Source of the DNA: Candidatus Electrothrix scaldis
GTDB lineage: Bacteria; Desulfobacterota; Desulfobulbia; Desulfobulbales; Desulfobulbaceae
Assembly: GCA_033584155.1 (NCBI GenBank)
Contig: CP138355.1
Coordinates: forward strand, 2,215,826 to 2,279,825
Direction: 5' to 3'
Length of the DNA stretch: 64,000 nt
The notes beneath the pieces are model-generated. The model was not told the DNA's origin and searched no databases. It saw only the letters and a list, made by a program, of their open reading frames with translations. The position numbers and the translations under genes were made by a program. This document shows, one piece after another, positions 1 to 8,305 of the stretch. Each line of letters starts with the position of its first letter. The first letter of the stretch is position 1.

Positions 1-136
1 CTTCTCTACGGAGGCGTTCCTCAGAACGGGTTTCAAGGATCTGGTCTTTCTCTAACAGGGCCAGCCTTTTCGTCATCTGTTCCCATTTGTCCTCTGCTTC
101 TTTGATTTTGGTTTCAGTAAGATAATCAAGAGACAT
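1..136 (-). CDS. N-terminus of a coiled-coil protein, cut by the window edge
   Basis: An open frame starts at the ATG complementary to 134-136 and runs off the left edge. The 45 visible residues begin MSLDYLTETKIKEAEDK and are rich in Glu, Lys, Arg and Leu, so they probably form a helix or coiled coil. In related genomes this kind of N-terminus precedes effector-type domains, but nothing beyond the helix is visible here. No function can be assigned. Confidence 0.5.
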   Translation of the reverse strand, partial: MSLDYLTETKIKEAEDKWEQMTKRLALLEKDQILETRSEERLRRE

Positions 137-421
137 GCTGTCTTCCTTAGGCAAAGTGAACTGTATCGAGTAGGTACTGAGATGGTGAAGCCTGTATCGT
201 AAAATGAGGGAAGGGCCTTGTCAAGGGAGATTGGGCAGGGTAGAGGGGCTTCTTTTCGTCTCTTTCTGCGGAAATAGAGAAGAACCAATTACCAATCTAT
301 GCTATACTCTCGGCGCTGCAACAAAGTTGGACTTCATCCACTATTCAAACCTCATGTGCCGCGACCCGGCAATCTGGGCACCCTATGTCATGGTGGGGAA
401 ATAAATGAGCGGCGATACCAT

Positions 422-538
422 GCCCCAACGGGGCTGTATCAAACCAGCCCTGGGTAACACCCTGGGTGACTGAGGGAAAAAGCGATATCGTTGACTCGGG
501 GTGTTACCCCGAGCTAAGAAATATAACCCTTTCAGGGT
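422..538. repeat. Cluster of four short-loop palindromes
   Basis: The 409-base gap between the edge gene and the AAA ATPase holds four successive palindromes with 3-nt loops. They are at 422-434 (GCCCC/GGGGC), about 448-466 (CCTGGGT/ACCCTGG with one mismatch), 495-513 (CTCGGGGT/ACCCCGAG, perfect 8 bp) and 526-538 (ACCCT/AGGGT). The last ends 7 nt before the ATPase start, so it could affect translation. The rest of the gap shows no credible gene. The layout resembles dispersed intergenic palindrome units, but no second copy is seen in this window. Confidence 0.6.
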
Positions 539-545
539 ATGGATT

Positions 546-2111
546 ATGCCAAAATACTTCAACACCACCGGCCCCTGCTTTCCCCGGCTCCACTACATGC
601 TCCCGCCCAAGGACCGTCTGATCGGAGCCAGTCTGGACCGTTATATACTCGATGAACTCTATTGGGTTCTGCATGCGCCCCGCCAGACCGGCAAGACCAC
701 CTTTCTCCTGTCCTGGATGCATGAGATCAACGCAGGCACCGAGGCTGTGGCCTGTTATGTCAGCCTGGAGATATGCCAGGAAGTGACCGAAGTGGAACGA
801 GCTATGCCTGCAATGGTCGCGGCTGTGCGACAATATGCGGAAAACTTTGGTGTCCCTATACCGGAATATCCGAAAGGAGAGCCAGCTGAAAATATGTTCT
901 CCGCTATTCTGGTGAACTGGGCACGTATAGTAGCCCCGAAAAAGCTAATCGTACTGTTCGACGAAGTTGATGTGGTTGCAGGCCCGGCCATGGTGAGTCT
1001 GCTGCGTCAGCTCCGGGGAGGTTTCGCACAACGTAGCGCAGGAGTATTTCCTGTCTCAATCGCCCTTGTCGGCATGCGTGATCTGCGGGATTATCTGGTT
1101 ACCAGCAAGGGCGGCCAGGTGCTTAATCCTGGCAGTCCTTTTAATATCAAGCACGATTCGGCTACACTCGTTAACTTCAGCCAAGATGACATTGCGGCTC
1201 TTACGGTCCAGCATACCGAGGCAACAGGACAGCTCTTCACGTCGGAGGCCCTGGAACGTATATGGGCCTGCTCCTCGGGACAGCCCTGGCTGGTCAACGC
1301 CTTATGCGAGCAGATCGTCTACCGGATTATCCCGGACCTAGAAATAGCCGTACAGCCGGAGCATGTTGAGCAGGCAAAGAATCAGCTCATCGCCTCCCGT
1401 GCCACCCATATTGATTCTTTAGGTGAACGCCTTAAGGACGAACGAATACGGCGGGTGATCCAGCCCATGATCACCGGAGAGAGTGACCCCTCCTTGGGGC
1501 GTTCTGATCGTGATGTGGAGTTCTGTCTTGATCTGGGCCTGATCGCCTGGGAGGGTTCACTGGTCATTGCTAACGCCATCTACCGAGAGGTTATTGCCCG
1601 TTACCTGGGACAGAACTATCAGGATAATATCCCGGCCCCAGAATTTACCTGGCAGCGCCCTGACGGTGGTTTGGATATGGATGCCCTCATGGAAGAATTT
1701 CAGAAATTCTGGGCCTGGAACTCGGAGATCTGGGAGGAAAAGGCAGACTATACAGAGGCCTTTCCCCATCTCCTGCTCATGGCTTTTCTCCAGCGCATCA
1801 TCAATGGCGGTGGTATGGTGGATCGGGAGTATGCCGCCGGGAGAGGGCGGATGGATTTGCTTATTCGTTTTGGCGGCAGGAGTAACCTGGTGGAGATCAA
1901 GCTGGTCCATCCCAGGATGGGTAGGAAGGCCACCCGTGACCAGGGCCTGGAACAAGTTGAACGCTATGCTGATCAGGTTAACCCGGACACCTGTCATCTG
2001 GTCATTTTTGATCGGCGCCCTGATCAACGAACAGTTCCTTGGGAGGAACGGCTTAGCAAGGAGTCCTGTACAACCTCAATTGGCCGCTCTGTGGAAGTTA
2101 TCTGGTGCTGA
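546..2111 (+). CDS. AAA-like ATPase with C-terminal PD-(D/E)XK nuclease domain
   Basis: A protein of 521 residues if started at ATG 546; the frame is also open from TTG/ATG codons upstream, but similarity to the family begins at MPKYFNTTGPCF. The N-terminal half carries a Walker A-like loop (PRQTGKTT, about residue 42) and a Walker B strand (LIVLFDEVD), as in archaeal/bacterial AAA proteins of the ExeA/Orc-like type. The C-terminal part has GRGRMDLLIRF followed by LVEIKL, the D...ExK arrangement of PD-(D/E)XK nucleases. Proteins of this two-domain type are common, multi-copy and poorly characterised; a mobile or defence role is often supposed. It lies 65 nt before the VWA gene, and there is no direct evidence of a shared job. 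Confidence 0.8.
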   Translation: MPKYFNTTGPCFPRLHYMLPPKDRLIGASLDRYILDELYWVLHAPRQTGKTTFLLSWMHEINAGTEAVACYVSLEICQEVTEVERAMPAMVAAVRQYAENFGVPIPEYPKGEPAENMFSAILVNWARIVAPKKLIVLFDEVDVVAGPAMVSLLRQLRGGFAQRSAGVFPVSIALVGMRDLRDYLVTSKGGQVLNPGSPFNIKHDSATLVNFSQDDIAALTVQHTEATGQLFTSEALERIWACSSGQPWLVNALCEQIVYRIIPDLEIAVQPEHVEQAKNQLIASRATHIDSLGERLKDERIRRVIQPMITGESDPSLGRSDRDVEFCLDLGLIAWEGSLVIANAIYREVIARYLGQNYQDNIPAPEFTWQRPDGGLDMDALMEEFQKFWAWNSEIWEEKADYTEAFPHLLLMAFLQRIINGGGMVDREYAAGRGRMDLLIRFGGRSNLVEIKLVHPRMGRKATRDQGLEQVERYADQVNPDTCHLVIFDRRPDQRTVPWEERLSKESCTTSIGRSVEVIWC

Positions 2112-2176
2112 GTCTTTTTACGAGTTTTTTAAGGAAGACGGATGAACCCCTTCAATATCATATCAGGAGAACAACC

Positions 2177-3544
2177 ATGAGGAAATCTATAAGAACACCA
2201 ATAAAAAAAACAACCCGGTCTTGTCATTTGTTGTGGAGAGTAGTGCTGCTGGTCAGTGTGAGTCTGCTCCTTGCCGGAACGGCCTGGGCCGGTCCTTTAC
2301 AGCTCCAGACCACCTTTGATAATAACACGGTGTATAGCGAGCAGCCCGCGCCCCATTACCTGGAAGTCCTGGTGACAGCTGCACCGGCGACTGGTGCTGT
2401 GAAAAAACGCTTGCCCTTGAACCTGGCCCTGGTTATTGATACCTCGGGCTCCATGCGGGATGAAAATAAGCTCACTTCAGTGCAGCAGGCGGCCATTGCC
2501 CTGGTTAACCGCCTCCAACCTGAAGATCGGTTGGCCATTGTTTCCTATAATAACGAGGCCAGGGTGGTGTTGCCCTCAAGCCCGATGAAGATGGCACAGG
2601 AGGCCCGCTGGCTGATCCAGTCCCTGCGTGCGGACGGTGGGACTAATCTCGGTGCCGGACTGATTGAGGGTTATCATCAGCTGCGGGAGTTTGCCAGCCC
2701 GCGCTCCATCAACCGGGTGCTCCTGCTCTCTGACGGCAAGGCCAACGTGGGTATTACCTCTTCTGCCGAGCTCTCCCGCATGGCCTTACAAGAGGCTGAT
2801 GCCGGGATTTCCCTGAGTACCTTTGGTGTGGGCCTGGATTTTAACGAGGATCTGATGGCCGCTCTTTCAGAAAGCGGGCGGGGTATGTATTATTTTATTG
2901 ATCGCCCGGAAAGTATGGAGACCATCCTGGCCAAGGAGTTTAACTCCGTGGAGAGCCTGATGGCAGCAGATATCCAGGTGACCATCACTCTGGCCCCGGA
3001 CTTGCATGTTGAGCGGGTTTTTGCTAATAGTTATCAGGTCAACGGTAACACCATTTCTGTGCGCTTCGGTGATCTCTCTGCTGGCGAACGTCGTCGGATG
3101 CAAGTTCGTTTTCTGCCTAGCCCGCGCTCGCAGGGTACTGCGAATAATGCAGCAAAGGTGGAGATGTCCTACCGCACTCCTGGTGGAGAGGGATCAGGCA
3201 CCCTAACCCAAGGGATAGGGTTAGCCTATGTGAAGAGCCCGCAGGCCATAGCAGGTAATCTGGATAAAGAGGTTGCTGAGCGTTCTGCTGTGTTTGAGGC
3301 CAATTTTGCCCGTATGGAAGCGGCCCAGGCCTATGATCGGGGCGAGAAAAAGCGGGCAGCTAGTATCCTGAATACGGTGAAGAAGAAGCTTGAGGGACTC
3401 ACCTCCTCCAGTCGTCGGGTGCAGCAGGAGGTTACGGAAATGGAAGAGTATCAGCAAAATCTTGAGCAAGCCATGCCTGCCAGTAAACGTGCCATGATGC
3501 AAAAACAGGTCAAATATAAGGGGCAGGCCCTTGAGGGCTGCTGA
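2177..3544 (+). CDS. Exported von Willebrand factor type A domain protein
   Basis: The start at ATG 2177 follows a good ribosome site (tcaggaga, 6 nt spacing) and gives 455 residues; an upstream in-frame start at 2105 overlaps the previous gene and is less likely. A signal peptide is clear: basic N-terminus, hydrophobic VVLLVSVSLLLAGTAWA, with cleavage likely after AWA. The VWA domain has the metal-ion site: VIDTSGSM, the DGGTN loop and LLLSDGKANVG. After the domain comes a beta-rich section and a charged helical C-terminus with no membrane anchor. These proteins bind ligands or partners through the Mg-dependent site in the periplasm or outside the cell. The partner is unknown. Confidence 0.85.
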   Translation: MRKSIRTPIKKTTRSCHLLWRVVLLVSVSLLLAGTAWAGPLQLQTTFDNNTVYSEQPAPHYLEVLVTAAPATGAVKKRLPLNLALVIDTSGSMRDENKLTSVQQAAIALVNRLQPEDRLAIVSYNNEARVVLPSSPMKMAQEARWLIQSLRADGGTNLGAGLIEGYHQLREFASPRSINRVLLLSDGKANVGITSSAELSRMALQEADAGISLSTFGVGLDFNEDLMAALSESGRGMYYFIDRPESMETILAKEFNSVESLMAADIQVTITLAPDLHVERVFANSYQVNGNTISVRFGDLSAGERRRMQVRFLPSPRSQGTANNAAKVEMSYRTPGGEGSGTLTQGIGLAYVKSPQAIAGNLDKEVAERSAVFEANFARMEAAQAYDRGEKKRAASILNTVKKKLEGLTSSSRRVQQEVTEMEEYQQNLEQAMPASKRAMMQKQVKYKGQALEGC

Positions 3545-3744
3545 AATTGCTCTGGCCGATAATAGGAAAATATATGCTCCAATGATCGCTTTCTGTAAAC
3601 AGATTTTGCATGGAAGGGCGTAACGACGTAGAATAGAGCAGAACCTTTGCGGGTGCTCCTGAAAAGGAGAGATGTTTTGACCACATATGCTTGGTGGTCC
3701 TTTTTGTTCGCCCGATAACGTGAAATCTCGTGTGAGGATGTATC

Positions 3745-4368
3745 ATGTGGAGAAATATCATTATGATATGCGGTTTGCTTTTGCTTGTTGGCGGTATGTA
3801 CTATGCCTACGGCGGGTTGAAGCATTCTGTTCCCAAGCGGATGACCGTGGTGGAGTTTGCAGCTGATGAGCGCTCCCCCGGTGCAGTACAATTGAGTGAT
3901 GCCCGGCTGAACCTGCTCAAAGCGGTTGTTGTGACAGAGGGGGAGACGGGGAAAATAAAAAAACTCTATGTGCCTATAGAATCCATTGGGTATATCCAGG
4001 AAGGTAAAGTCAACCTTCTGCTTGATACCAGCGATACGGATCTTTTGCAGATTGCCTCAGAGCTGTACAATATGAGCAAGGAAGAGCAGATGAAGCACGC
4101 TGTGCATCATCGTCATACTTTGCTCCGGGAAATAGAGCTTACCGGGATGATGCTTGACAAGGCCTCTATGCGGGCAAGTCGCCTGCGGGAGATAGAGGCT
4201 GTTGTCCCGAACCTGGCAGGCAATTTCTTTGTTCTCCGTCATCATGCAAAGGTCAATCTCCTTCGCAGTCTGGTTATTTCTGTGCTTGGTCTGTTTATCC
4301 TGACCTTTGGCCTGTTCCGGGAGAAAAAGGCCGAAACTCCTCCTCCCTCAGAGACAGAGACCACTTGA
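3745..4368 (+). CDS. Membrane protein of unknown function with two transmembrane segments
   Basis: A protein of 207 residues. A hydrophobic N-terminal segment (about residues 5-22) and a second near the C-terminus (about 172-190) bracket a 150-residue polar region rich in charged helices, probably periplasmic. The C-terminus is a short Pro/Glu/Thr tail. It resembles no family I can name. It lies just upstream of the phosphoesterase gene (17 nt gap), so the two may be cotranscribed. Confidence 0.65.
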   Translation: MWRNIIMICGLLLLVGGMYYAYGGLKHSVPKRMTVVEFAADERSPGAVQLSDARLNLLKAVVVTEGETGKIKKLYVPIESIGYIQEGKVNLLLDTSDTDLLQIASELYNMSKEEQMKHAVHHRHTLLREIELTGMMLDKASMRASRLREIEAVVPNLAGNFFVLRHHAKVNLLRSLVISVLGLFILTFGLFREKKAETPPPSETETT

Positions 4369-4385
4369 GTGTATATTAACTATAT

Positions 4386-5048
4386 ATGAAGATAGCAGTT
4401 TTTAGTGATACCCATACCGCACATTGGAAGGTCAAGGTCCCTGATGCGGACCTTCTCATTTTTGCCGGAGATATGACCCATTGCCGCACTGATCGTGAGG
4501 TGGCGGATTTTAATGCCTTCCTGGGCTCCTTGCCCCATCAGCATAAAATCGTGGTGGCCGGGAACCATGATCACAGGTTGACGGATGACCCGGCCAAAGC
4601 TAAGTCCCTGCTTACCGAAGCGATCTATCTTCAGGATGAAGCAGTTATGGTGCAGGGTATTACCATTTACGGAGCACCCTGGAACCCTTTGTTTAATGAT
4701 TACGCCTGTGATGCCTTTGCCCTGCCGCGCGGCAAGGTGCTGAAGAGGAAATGGGATATGATCCCCCAAGATATTGATATCCTGGTCACCCATACCCCTC
4801 CCTCCGGGATTCTGGATAAAAACGGCCCGGTCTCTCACGGCTGTACTGATTTAGCAGCAGTGGTCCAAGGGATCAGGCCTAAGTACCATATTTTCGGCCA
4901 TATCCATAATCGACACGGCATGGTTAAACAGGGGGAGACCTGGTATATCAACTGTAATGTGCAGGGGAAACACGGCGTGCTCCGGCCCCCCATATTGCTT
5001 GATTATGCGACCGGGGAAATTCTGGATGTGGAAATGGAGGAGGGCTGA
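4386..5048 (+). CDS. Calcineurin-like metallophosphoesterase
   Basis: A protein of 220 residues with the complete set of dinuclear metal motifs in order: FSDTHT (D-x-H) at the N-terminus, FAGDMT (G-D), VAGNHDHR (G-N-H-D), VTHTPP and FGHIHNRHG (G-H-x-H). The size and motif spacing match the compact metallophosphatase group related to MPPED/YfcE-type phosphodiesterases. It is a cytoplasmic enzyme without signal peptide; the substrate (cyclic nucleotide or other phosphodiester) cannot be told from sequence. Confidence 0.85.
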   Translation: MKIAVFSDTHTAHWKVKVPDADLLIFAGDMTHCRTDREVADFNAFLGSLPHQHKIVVAGNHDHRLTDDPAKAKSLLTEAIYLQDEAVMVQGITIYGAPWNPLFNDYACDAFALPRGKVLKRKWDMIPQDIDILVTHTPPSGILDKNGPVSHGCTDLAAVVQGIRPKYHIFGHIHNRHGMVKQGETWYINCNVQGKHGVLRPPILLDYATGEILDVEMEEG

Positions 5049-5168
5049 GCGAGTCTCTGTCTTTCTTGTTGAAAAGAGCGGTAAGCCCTGTTAGCTTGGG
5101 ATGAGTGCAATGCGCAGTAAAATCTGCCTTTGATGAACCCCTAATGAACCATAAGCACGGAGGTTTTA

Positions 5169-5573
5169 ATGAAAATCGTTACCTGGCTCATGAGTTGTTC
5201 TGTTCTGCTGCTATTGAGCGGCTGCTTTTATCCCGGCCCCCCTTATAATTCTTCACACCCTGGACAACCTTCTCCACCGCATCCCCCCCAGCAGCCATAT
5301 GGCGTCTGTGGAGGCATTGCAGGCTGGGGTTGCCCCTCAGGGCAATACTGTGATTATGGGATTGGGAAGTGTAATATGCCGGATGCCCAAGGCACCTGTC
5401 GGCTGCGTCCAGAAATGTGTACGCGTCAGTACGAGCCGGTTTGCGGCTGTGACGGCAGAACCCATAGCAATCCCTGTACAGCAGCAAGTGCGGGTGTTTC
5501 TATCAGTCATCCTGGCCGCTGCCAGGATACTCCCCCTCCTCCTGTCAGACATCGTCGGCACCGCCGGTATTGA
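5169..5573 (+). CDS. Lipoprotein with Kazal-type protease-inhibitor domain
   Basis: A protein of 134 residues with GGAGG 6 nt before the ATG. A lipoprotein signal peptide ends in LLSGC, so the mature protein starts at a lipidated Cys. A Pro-rich linker follows, then a Kazal-like module at about residues 76-118 with the Cys pattern C..C...PVCGCDG...NPC...C and the core VCGCDGRTHSNPC. A second Cys-rich stretch (GVCGGIAGWGCPSGQYCDYG) precedes it. Kazal modules in animals inhibit serine proteases; in bacterial lipoproteins they may protect against host or competitor proteases, which is inference. The C-terminus is basic (RHRRHRRY). Confidence 0.85.
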   Translation: MKIVTWLMSCSVLLLLSGCFYPGPPYNSSHPGQPSPPHPPQQPYGVCGGIAGWGCPSGQYCDYGIGKCNMPDAQGTCRLRPEMCTRQYEPVCGCDGRTHSNPCTAASAGVSISHPGRCQDTPPPPVRHRRHRRY

Positions 5574-5588
5574 TAAGCAGATTTTTTA

Positions 5589-5615
5589 GGGGCGAAGCTC
5601 TGGGCTCGCCCTTTT
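5589..5615 (+). terminator. Rho-independent terminator after the Kazal lipoprotein gene
   Basis: The hairpin GGGCGA/TCGCCC is followed by TTTT 16 nt after the stop codon. It also overlaps the last base pairs of convergent rsmA, whose stop lies at 5614-5616. Confidence 0.6.
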
Positions 5616-6474
5616 ATATCAACCGTGCCTTGATAACCTGGGTGAGCCGGACAAATTCTTCCAGGGTGAGCTTTTCTGCTCGTACGGTTGGAAGGAGTTC
5701 GGCCTCTAGAATGCATTCCCGTAAGGTATCCTTGTCAAGCAGGCCAGTGGCGGAAAGACCGTTGAGCAGGGTCTTGCGTCGCTGACCAAAGGTACTGTTA
5801 ACGATGCTTCTGAGCAGCTTTCGATCAAAATCCCCTAAGGCCGCTGCCCGTTCGGGCAGGGGATGAAAGGAGATCCGAACCACGGCAGAATCCACCTTGG
5901 GCCGGGGATGAAATTCCTCCGGTCCCACATGGAGAAGCATCTTCACTGTTGCAACGGTTTCCAGCATCAGGGTTGGTACGCCGTAGTCCTTGGTGCCTGG
6001 TTTGGCGAGCAGGCGCAGGGCCACTTCTTTTTGCAGCATGACCACAGCATAGTCTATCAGCTCATGTTGCTCAATGAGTTGGAAGAGAAAAGGCGAGGAA
6101 ATAGAGTAGGGGAGGTTTGCAATGATTTTCAGGCGCTTCCCACCGGAAAAACGTACCAGCTCATTAAAATCCGCCTTGAGCACGTCCTGGTGAATCAGGC
6201 GGACATTTTTCGGAAGATTCCCTTGCTCTTCGTGGAGGCGGATGATGCCGGAATCAGCTTCCAGTCCCAGAACCTGGCCCGCAGCCTCTGCCAGAGGGCC
6301 AGTTAAGGCACCCAGTCCTACCCCGATTTCCAGCGCGGTATCTTCCTTGTTCAGTTCCGCAAAATCAACAATCCGTTGCGCGGTATGCTGATGAACAAGG
6401 AAGTTCTGTCCTAGTTTTTTCGATGCTGCTAAGCCCTGCTTTTTGAGCAGGCTTTTACTTTTTTGGTACACCAT
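5614..6474 (-). CDS. rsmA: 16S rRNA (adenine1518/1519-N6)-dimethyltransferase RsmA
   Basis: A protein of 286 residues, normal for RsmA/KsgA. It transfers four methyl groups from S-adenosylmethionine to two adjacent adenines in helix 45 of 16S rRNA during small-subunit maturation. Visible motifs are KKLGQNFLVH near the N-terminus, the SAM-binding EIGVGLGALTGPLAE, and the catalytic motif IV NLPYSISSP. The C-terminal small domain is complete. It is transcribed in the same direction as the DUF2062 and tsaD genes further upstream, with a 64-nt gap, so it is probably the last gene of that group. Confidence 0.96.
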   Translation of the reverse strand: MVYQKSKSLLKKQGLAASKKLGQNFLVHQHTAQRIVDFAELNKEDTALEIGVGLGALTGPLAEAAGQVLGLEADSGIIRLHEEQGNLPKNVRLIHQDVLKADFNELVRFSGGKRLKIIANLPYSISSPFLFQLIEQHELIDYAVVMLQKEVALRLLAKPGTKDYGVPTLMLETVATVKMLLHVGPEEFHPRPKVDSAVVRISFHPLPERAAALGDFDRKLLRSIVNSTFGQRRKTLLNGLSATGLLDKDTLRECILEAELLPTVRAEKLTLEEFVRLTQVIKARLI

Positions 6475-6538
6475 AATATTTTCTATAAAAAATGAGCCCT
6501 CTGCGAAAGGATGGGAGGTAGTATCACTATGTTTCGCC

Positions 6539-7105
6539 TTATTTGGTCGATTCGTCGAGACGTTCTGGCTCCTTTTTTATTTTCTTTGATTTTTTTGTTC
6601 TGTGATTGAGTTTATGCTTGCGCAGACGATGAGCCTGAAGCGTGCGAAAGAATTTCAGGGCAAAGAAGTAGCTGATTATGCCTGCTGGGATGCCGATGAT
6701 AGTGCCGCCAGTGAGGAGCACGGCAATAGTGCGGAGTCCGAGGTGGCTGAAGGTGGCTAGGCCGTCGAGCAGACCGTCGTTTTGTACGGCCAGTAAGACC
6801 TGTTGCAGATGCTCCCAGGATATCCTGCCAGGCAGCACAGCATTGCCCAGTTTCCAGGTGATATAATATTGGGGCATAAAGGTCAGGGGATTACTGACCA
6901 TTGTGCCTGCAATGATTGCGGCAAGGGTACTGACCCGGAAGGTAATGCTGAGCGGAATAATGAGGATGGTCTGTATTGGCACCAGGGGTAAGACGCCCAT
7001 AAAGACCCCAAAGGCAAAACCCTTGGCCAGATAGATTGGATCCCCTTTCAGACGTCGTATCTGGAGAAGATAATATCTGGGCAGACGAAAGATACTTCGT
7101 ATCAT
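6539..7105 (-). CDS. DUF2062 membrane protein
   Basis: A protein of 188 residues. The N-terminal half has the DUF2062 signature: GDPIYLAKGFAFGVFMGVLP, VSNPLTFMPQYY, and several hydrophobic helices. The C-terminus after residue 155 is strongly basic. DUF2062 proteins are small inner-membrane proteins without an established activity. The start codon lies 1 nt after the tsaD stop (TGATATG), a sign of translational coupling. Confidence 0.85.
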   Translation of the reverse strand: MIRSIFRLPRYYLLQIRRLKGDPIYLAKGFAFGVFMGVLPLVPIQTILIIPLSITFRVSTLAAIIAGTMVSNPLTFMPQYYITWKLGNAVLPGRISWEHLQQVLLAVQNDGLLDGLATFSHLGLRTIAVLLTGGTIIGIPAGIISYFFALKFFRTLQAHRLRKHKLNHRTKKSKKIKKEPERLDESTK

Positions 7106-7106
7106 A

Positions 7107-8117
7107 TCAGTTCAAGGGAGAACGGGAAAAGGCATCTGCGTCCGGGCCAACTGTGGAACCGTTGGCGAAGTGGAAATATCCAGACAGACCGATCATGGCG
7201 GCGTTATCTGTGCAGTACTCTGGGGATGGAGTAAAGCAGCGCAGTCCTTCCTCTGTACAGCGGGCCTGGAGCTGCTGGCGCAGTTTCTTATTAGCAGCAA
7301 CCCCACCACCAATGACCACCTGTTGATGACCTGTTTGGGCAGCCGCTCGAATACTCTTCTCCACCAGCACATCCACTACAGCCTGTTCAAAGGAGGCGCA
7401 GACATCTTCAATGGGCACGGGAATCTCTTTTTGTCGGCATTGATTAACATAATTCGCCACTGAGGTTTTGAGGCCGCTGAAGCTGAAATCCAGGCTGTCC
7501 TTATCCAGCCAGGAACGGGGAAAGGAGATTGCTTCAGCATTGCCCTGTTCGGCGAGCTTGCTGACTGTGGGACCGCCCGGATAACCGAGATCAAGCAGCT
7601 TGGCCACCTTGTCGAATGCCTCGCCAGCAGCGTCATCGCGGGTTCGCCCCAGCAGACTGAACTCCGTTGTGCTCTCTACAGCAAAGAGAGAGGTGTTGCC
7701 GCCGGATACCACCAAGGCAGTGTAGGGAAAGGAGGGGCGTTGCTCTTCTTTTTCCAGCAGGATCGCCAGGAGATGCCCGGACAGATGATCCACACCGGTG
7801 CAGGGGATGCGTTGAACCAGGGCCACGGCCTTGGCAAAGGTAAAACCCACCAGCAGAGAGCCCACTAAGCCCGGCCCCTGGGTGGCGGCAATCAGCTCTA
7901 TGTCCTGAAGAGTCACTCCGGCATCGGCTAAGGCTTGGTTAACCACCGGCCAGATAGCCTCAATATGACAACGGGAGGCGAGTTCCGGGACAATACCACC
8001 GAACTGAGCATGCACATCAAACTGGCTGCTGACGACATTGGACAGAACGCGTTGGTCTGCTTCCAGGACTGCTGCCGCAGTATCATCACAGGAACTTTCT
8101 ATGGCAAGTATGAGCAT
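7107..8117 (-). CDS. tsaD: tRNA N6-adenosine threonylcarbamoyltransferase TsaD
   Basis: A protein of 336 residues, full length for the family. TsaD with TsaB and TsaE moves the threonylcarbamoyl group from TC-AMP to A37 of ANN-decoding tRNAs. Visible: the ASKHA-fold start ILAIESSCDDTAAAVL, the metal-binding region FGGIVPELASRCHIEAI, TQGPGLVGSLLVG, DHLSGH, and the ATP-binding VIGGGVAANKKLR plus CTDNAAMIG near the end. The gene is divergent from moaA and is followed by the DUF2062 gene at 1 nt. Confidence 0.97.
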   Translation of the reverse strand: MLILAIESSCDDTAAAVLEADQRVLSNVVSSQFDVHAQFGGIVPELASRCHIEAIWPVVNQALADAGVTLQDIELIAATQGPGLVGSLLVGFTFAKAVALVQRIPCTGVDHLSGHLLAILLEKEEQRPSFPYTALVVSGGNTSLFAVESTTEFSLLGRTRDDAAGEAFDKVAKLLDLGYPGGPTVSKLAEQGNAEAISFPRSWLDKDSLDFSFSGLKTSVANYVNQCRQKEIPVPIEDVCASFEQAVVDVLVEKSIRAAAQTGHQQVVIGGGVAANKKLRQQLQARCTEEGLRCFTPSPEYCTDNAAMIGLSGYFHFANGSTVGPDADAFSRSPLN

Positions 8118-8140
8118 AGGAATGATATCTCTCCGAGAAT

Positions 8141-8217
8141 GCCGGGTTTATCCGGCTGCAAGGGCGACGAAAACAGCAGGTGCGGTGGAAAGCGCTCTAT
8201 TGCCCTTTCCTGTCCGG
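8141..8217 (+). promoter_or_regulatory. Structured leader upstream of moaA, possible riboswitch
   Basis: The 188-nt gap between divergent tsaD and moaA contains strong potential RNA structure on the moaA strand: GCCGG/CCGGC (8141-8156), AAGGGC/GCCCTT (8160-8165 with 8202-8207) and competing CAGG/CCTG and CCGG pairings to 8217, with purine-rich loops. moaA genes are often controlled by the Moco riboswitch, so that is the natural candidate, but I could not match the published consensus with confidence. A -10-like TATAAT lies at 8285-8290, downstream of the structure, which would argue against a transcribed leader if it is the real promoter. Confidence 0.35.
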
Positions 8218-8305
8218 TTCGTAATAGTGTACAGTGTACGAGCTGTCAGCCTAGTTTGTACGTTAAAGGTTAATAAAGTCAATATATAATACTCTATATA
8301 GAAAC

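Noticed and set aside
204..404. 66-codon plus-strand frame
   Set aside because: Low coding quality and no ribosome site; it lies in the gap before the palindrome cluster.
2105..2176. Earlier in-frame start for the VWA protein
   Set aside because: It overlaps the previous gene and hides the signal peptide; ATG 2177 has a good ribosome site.
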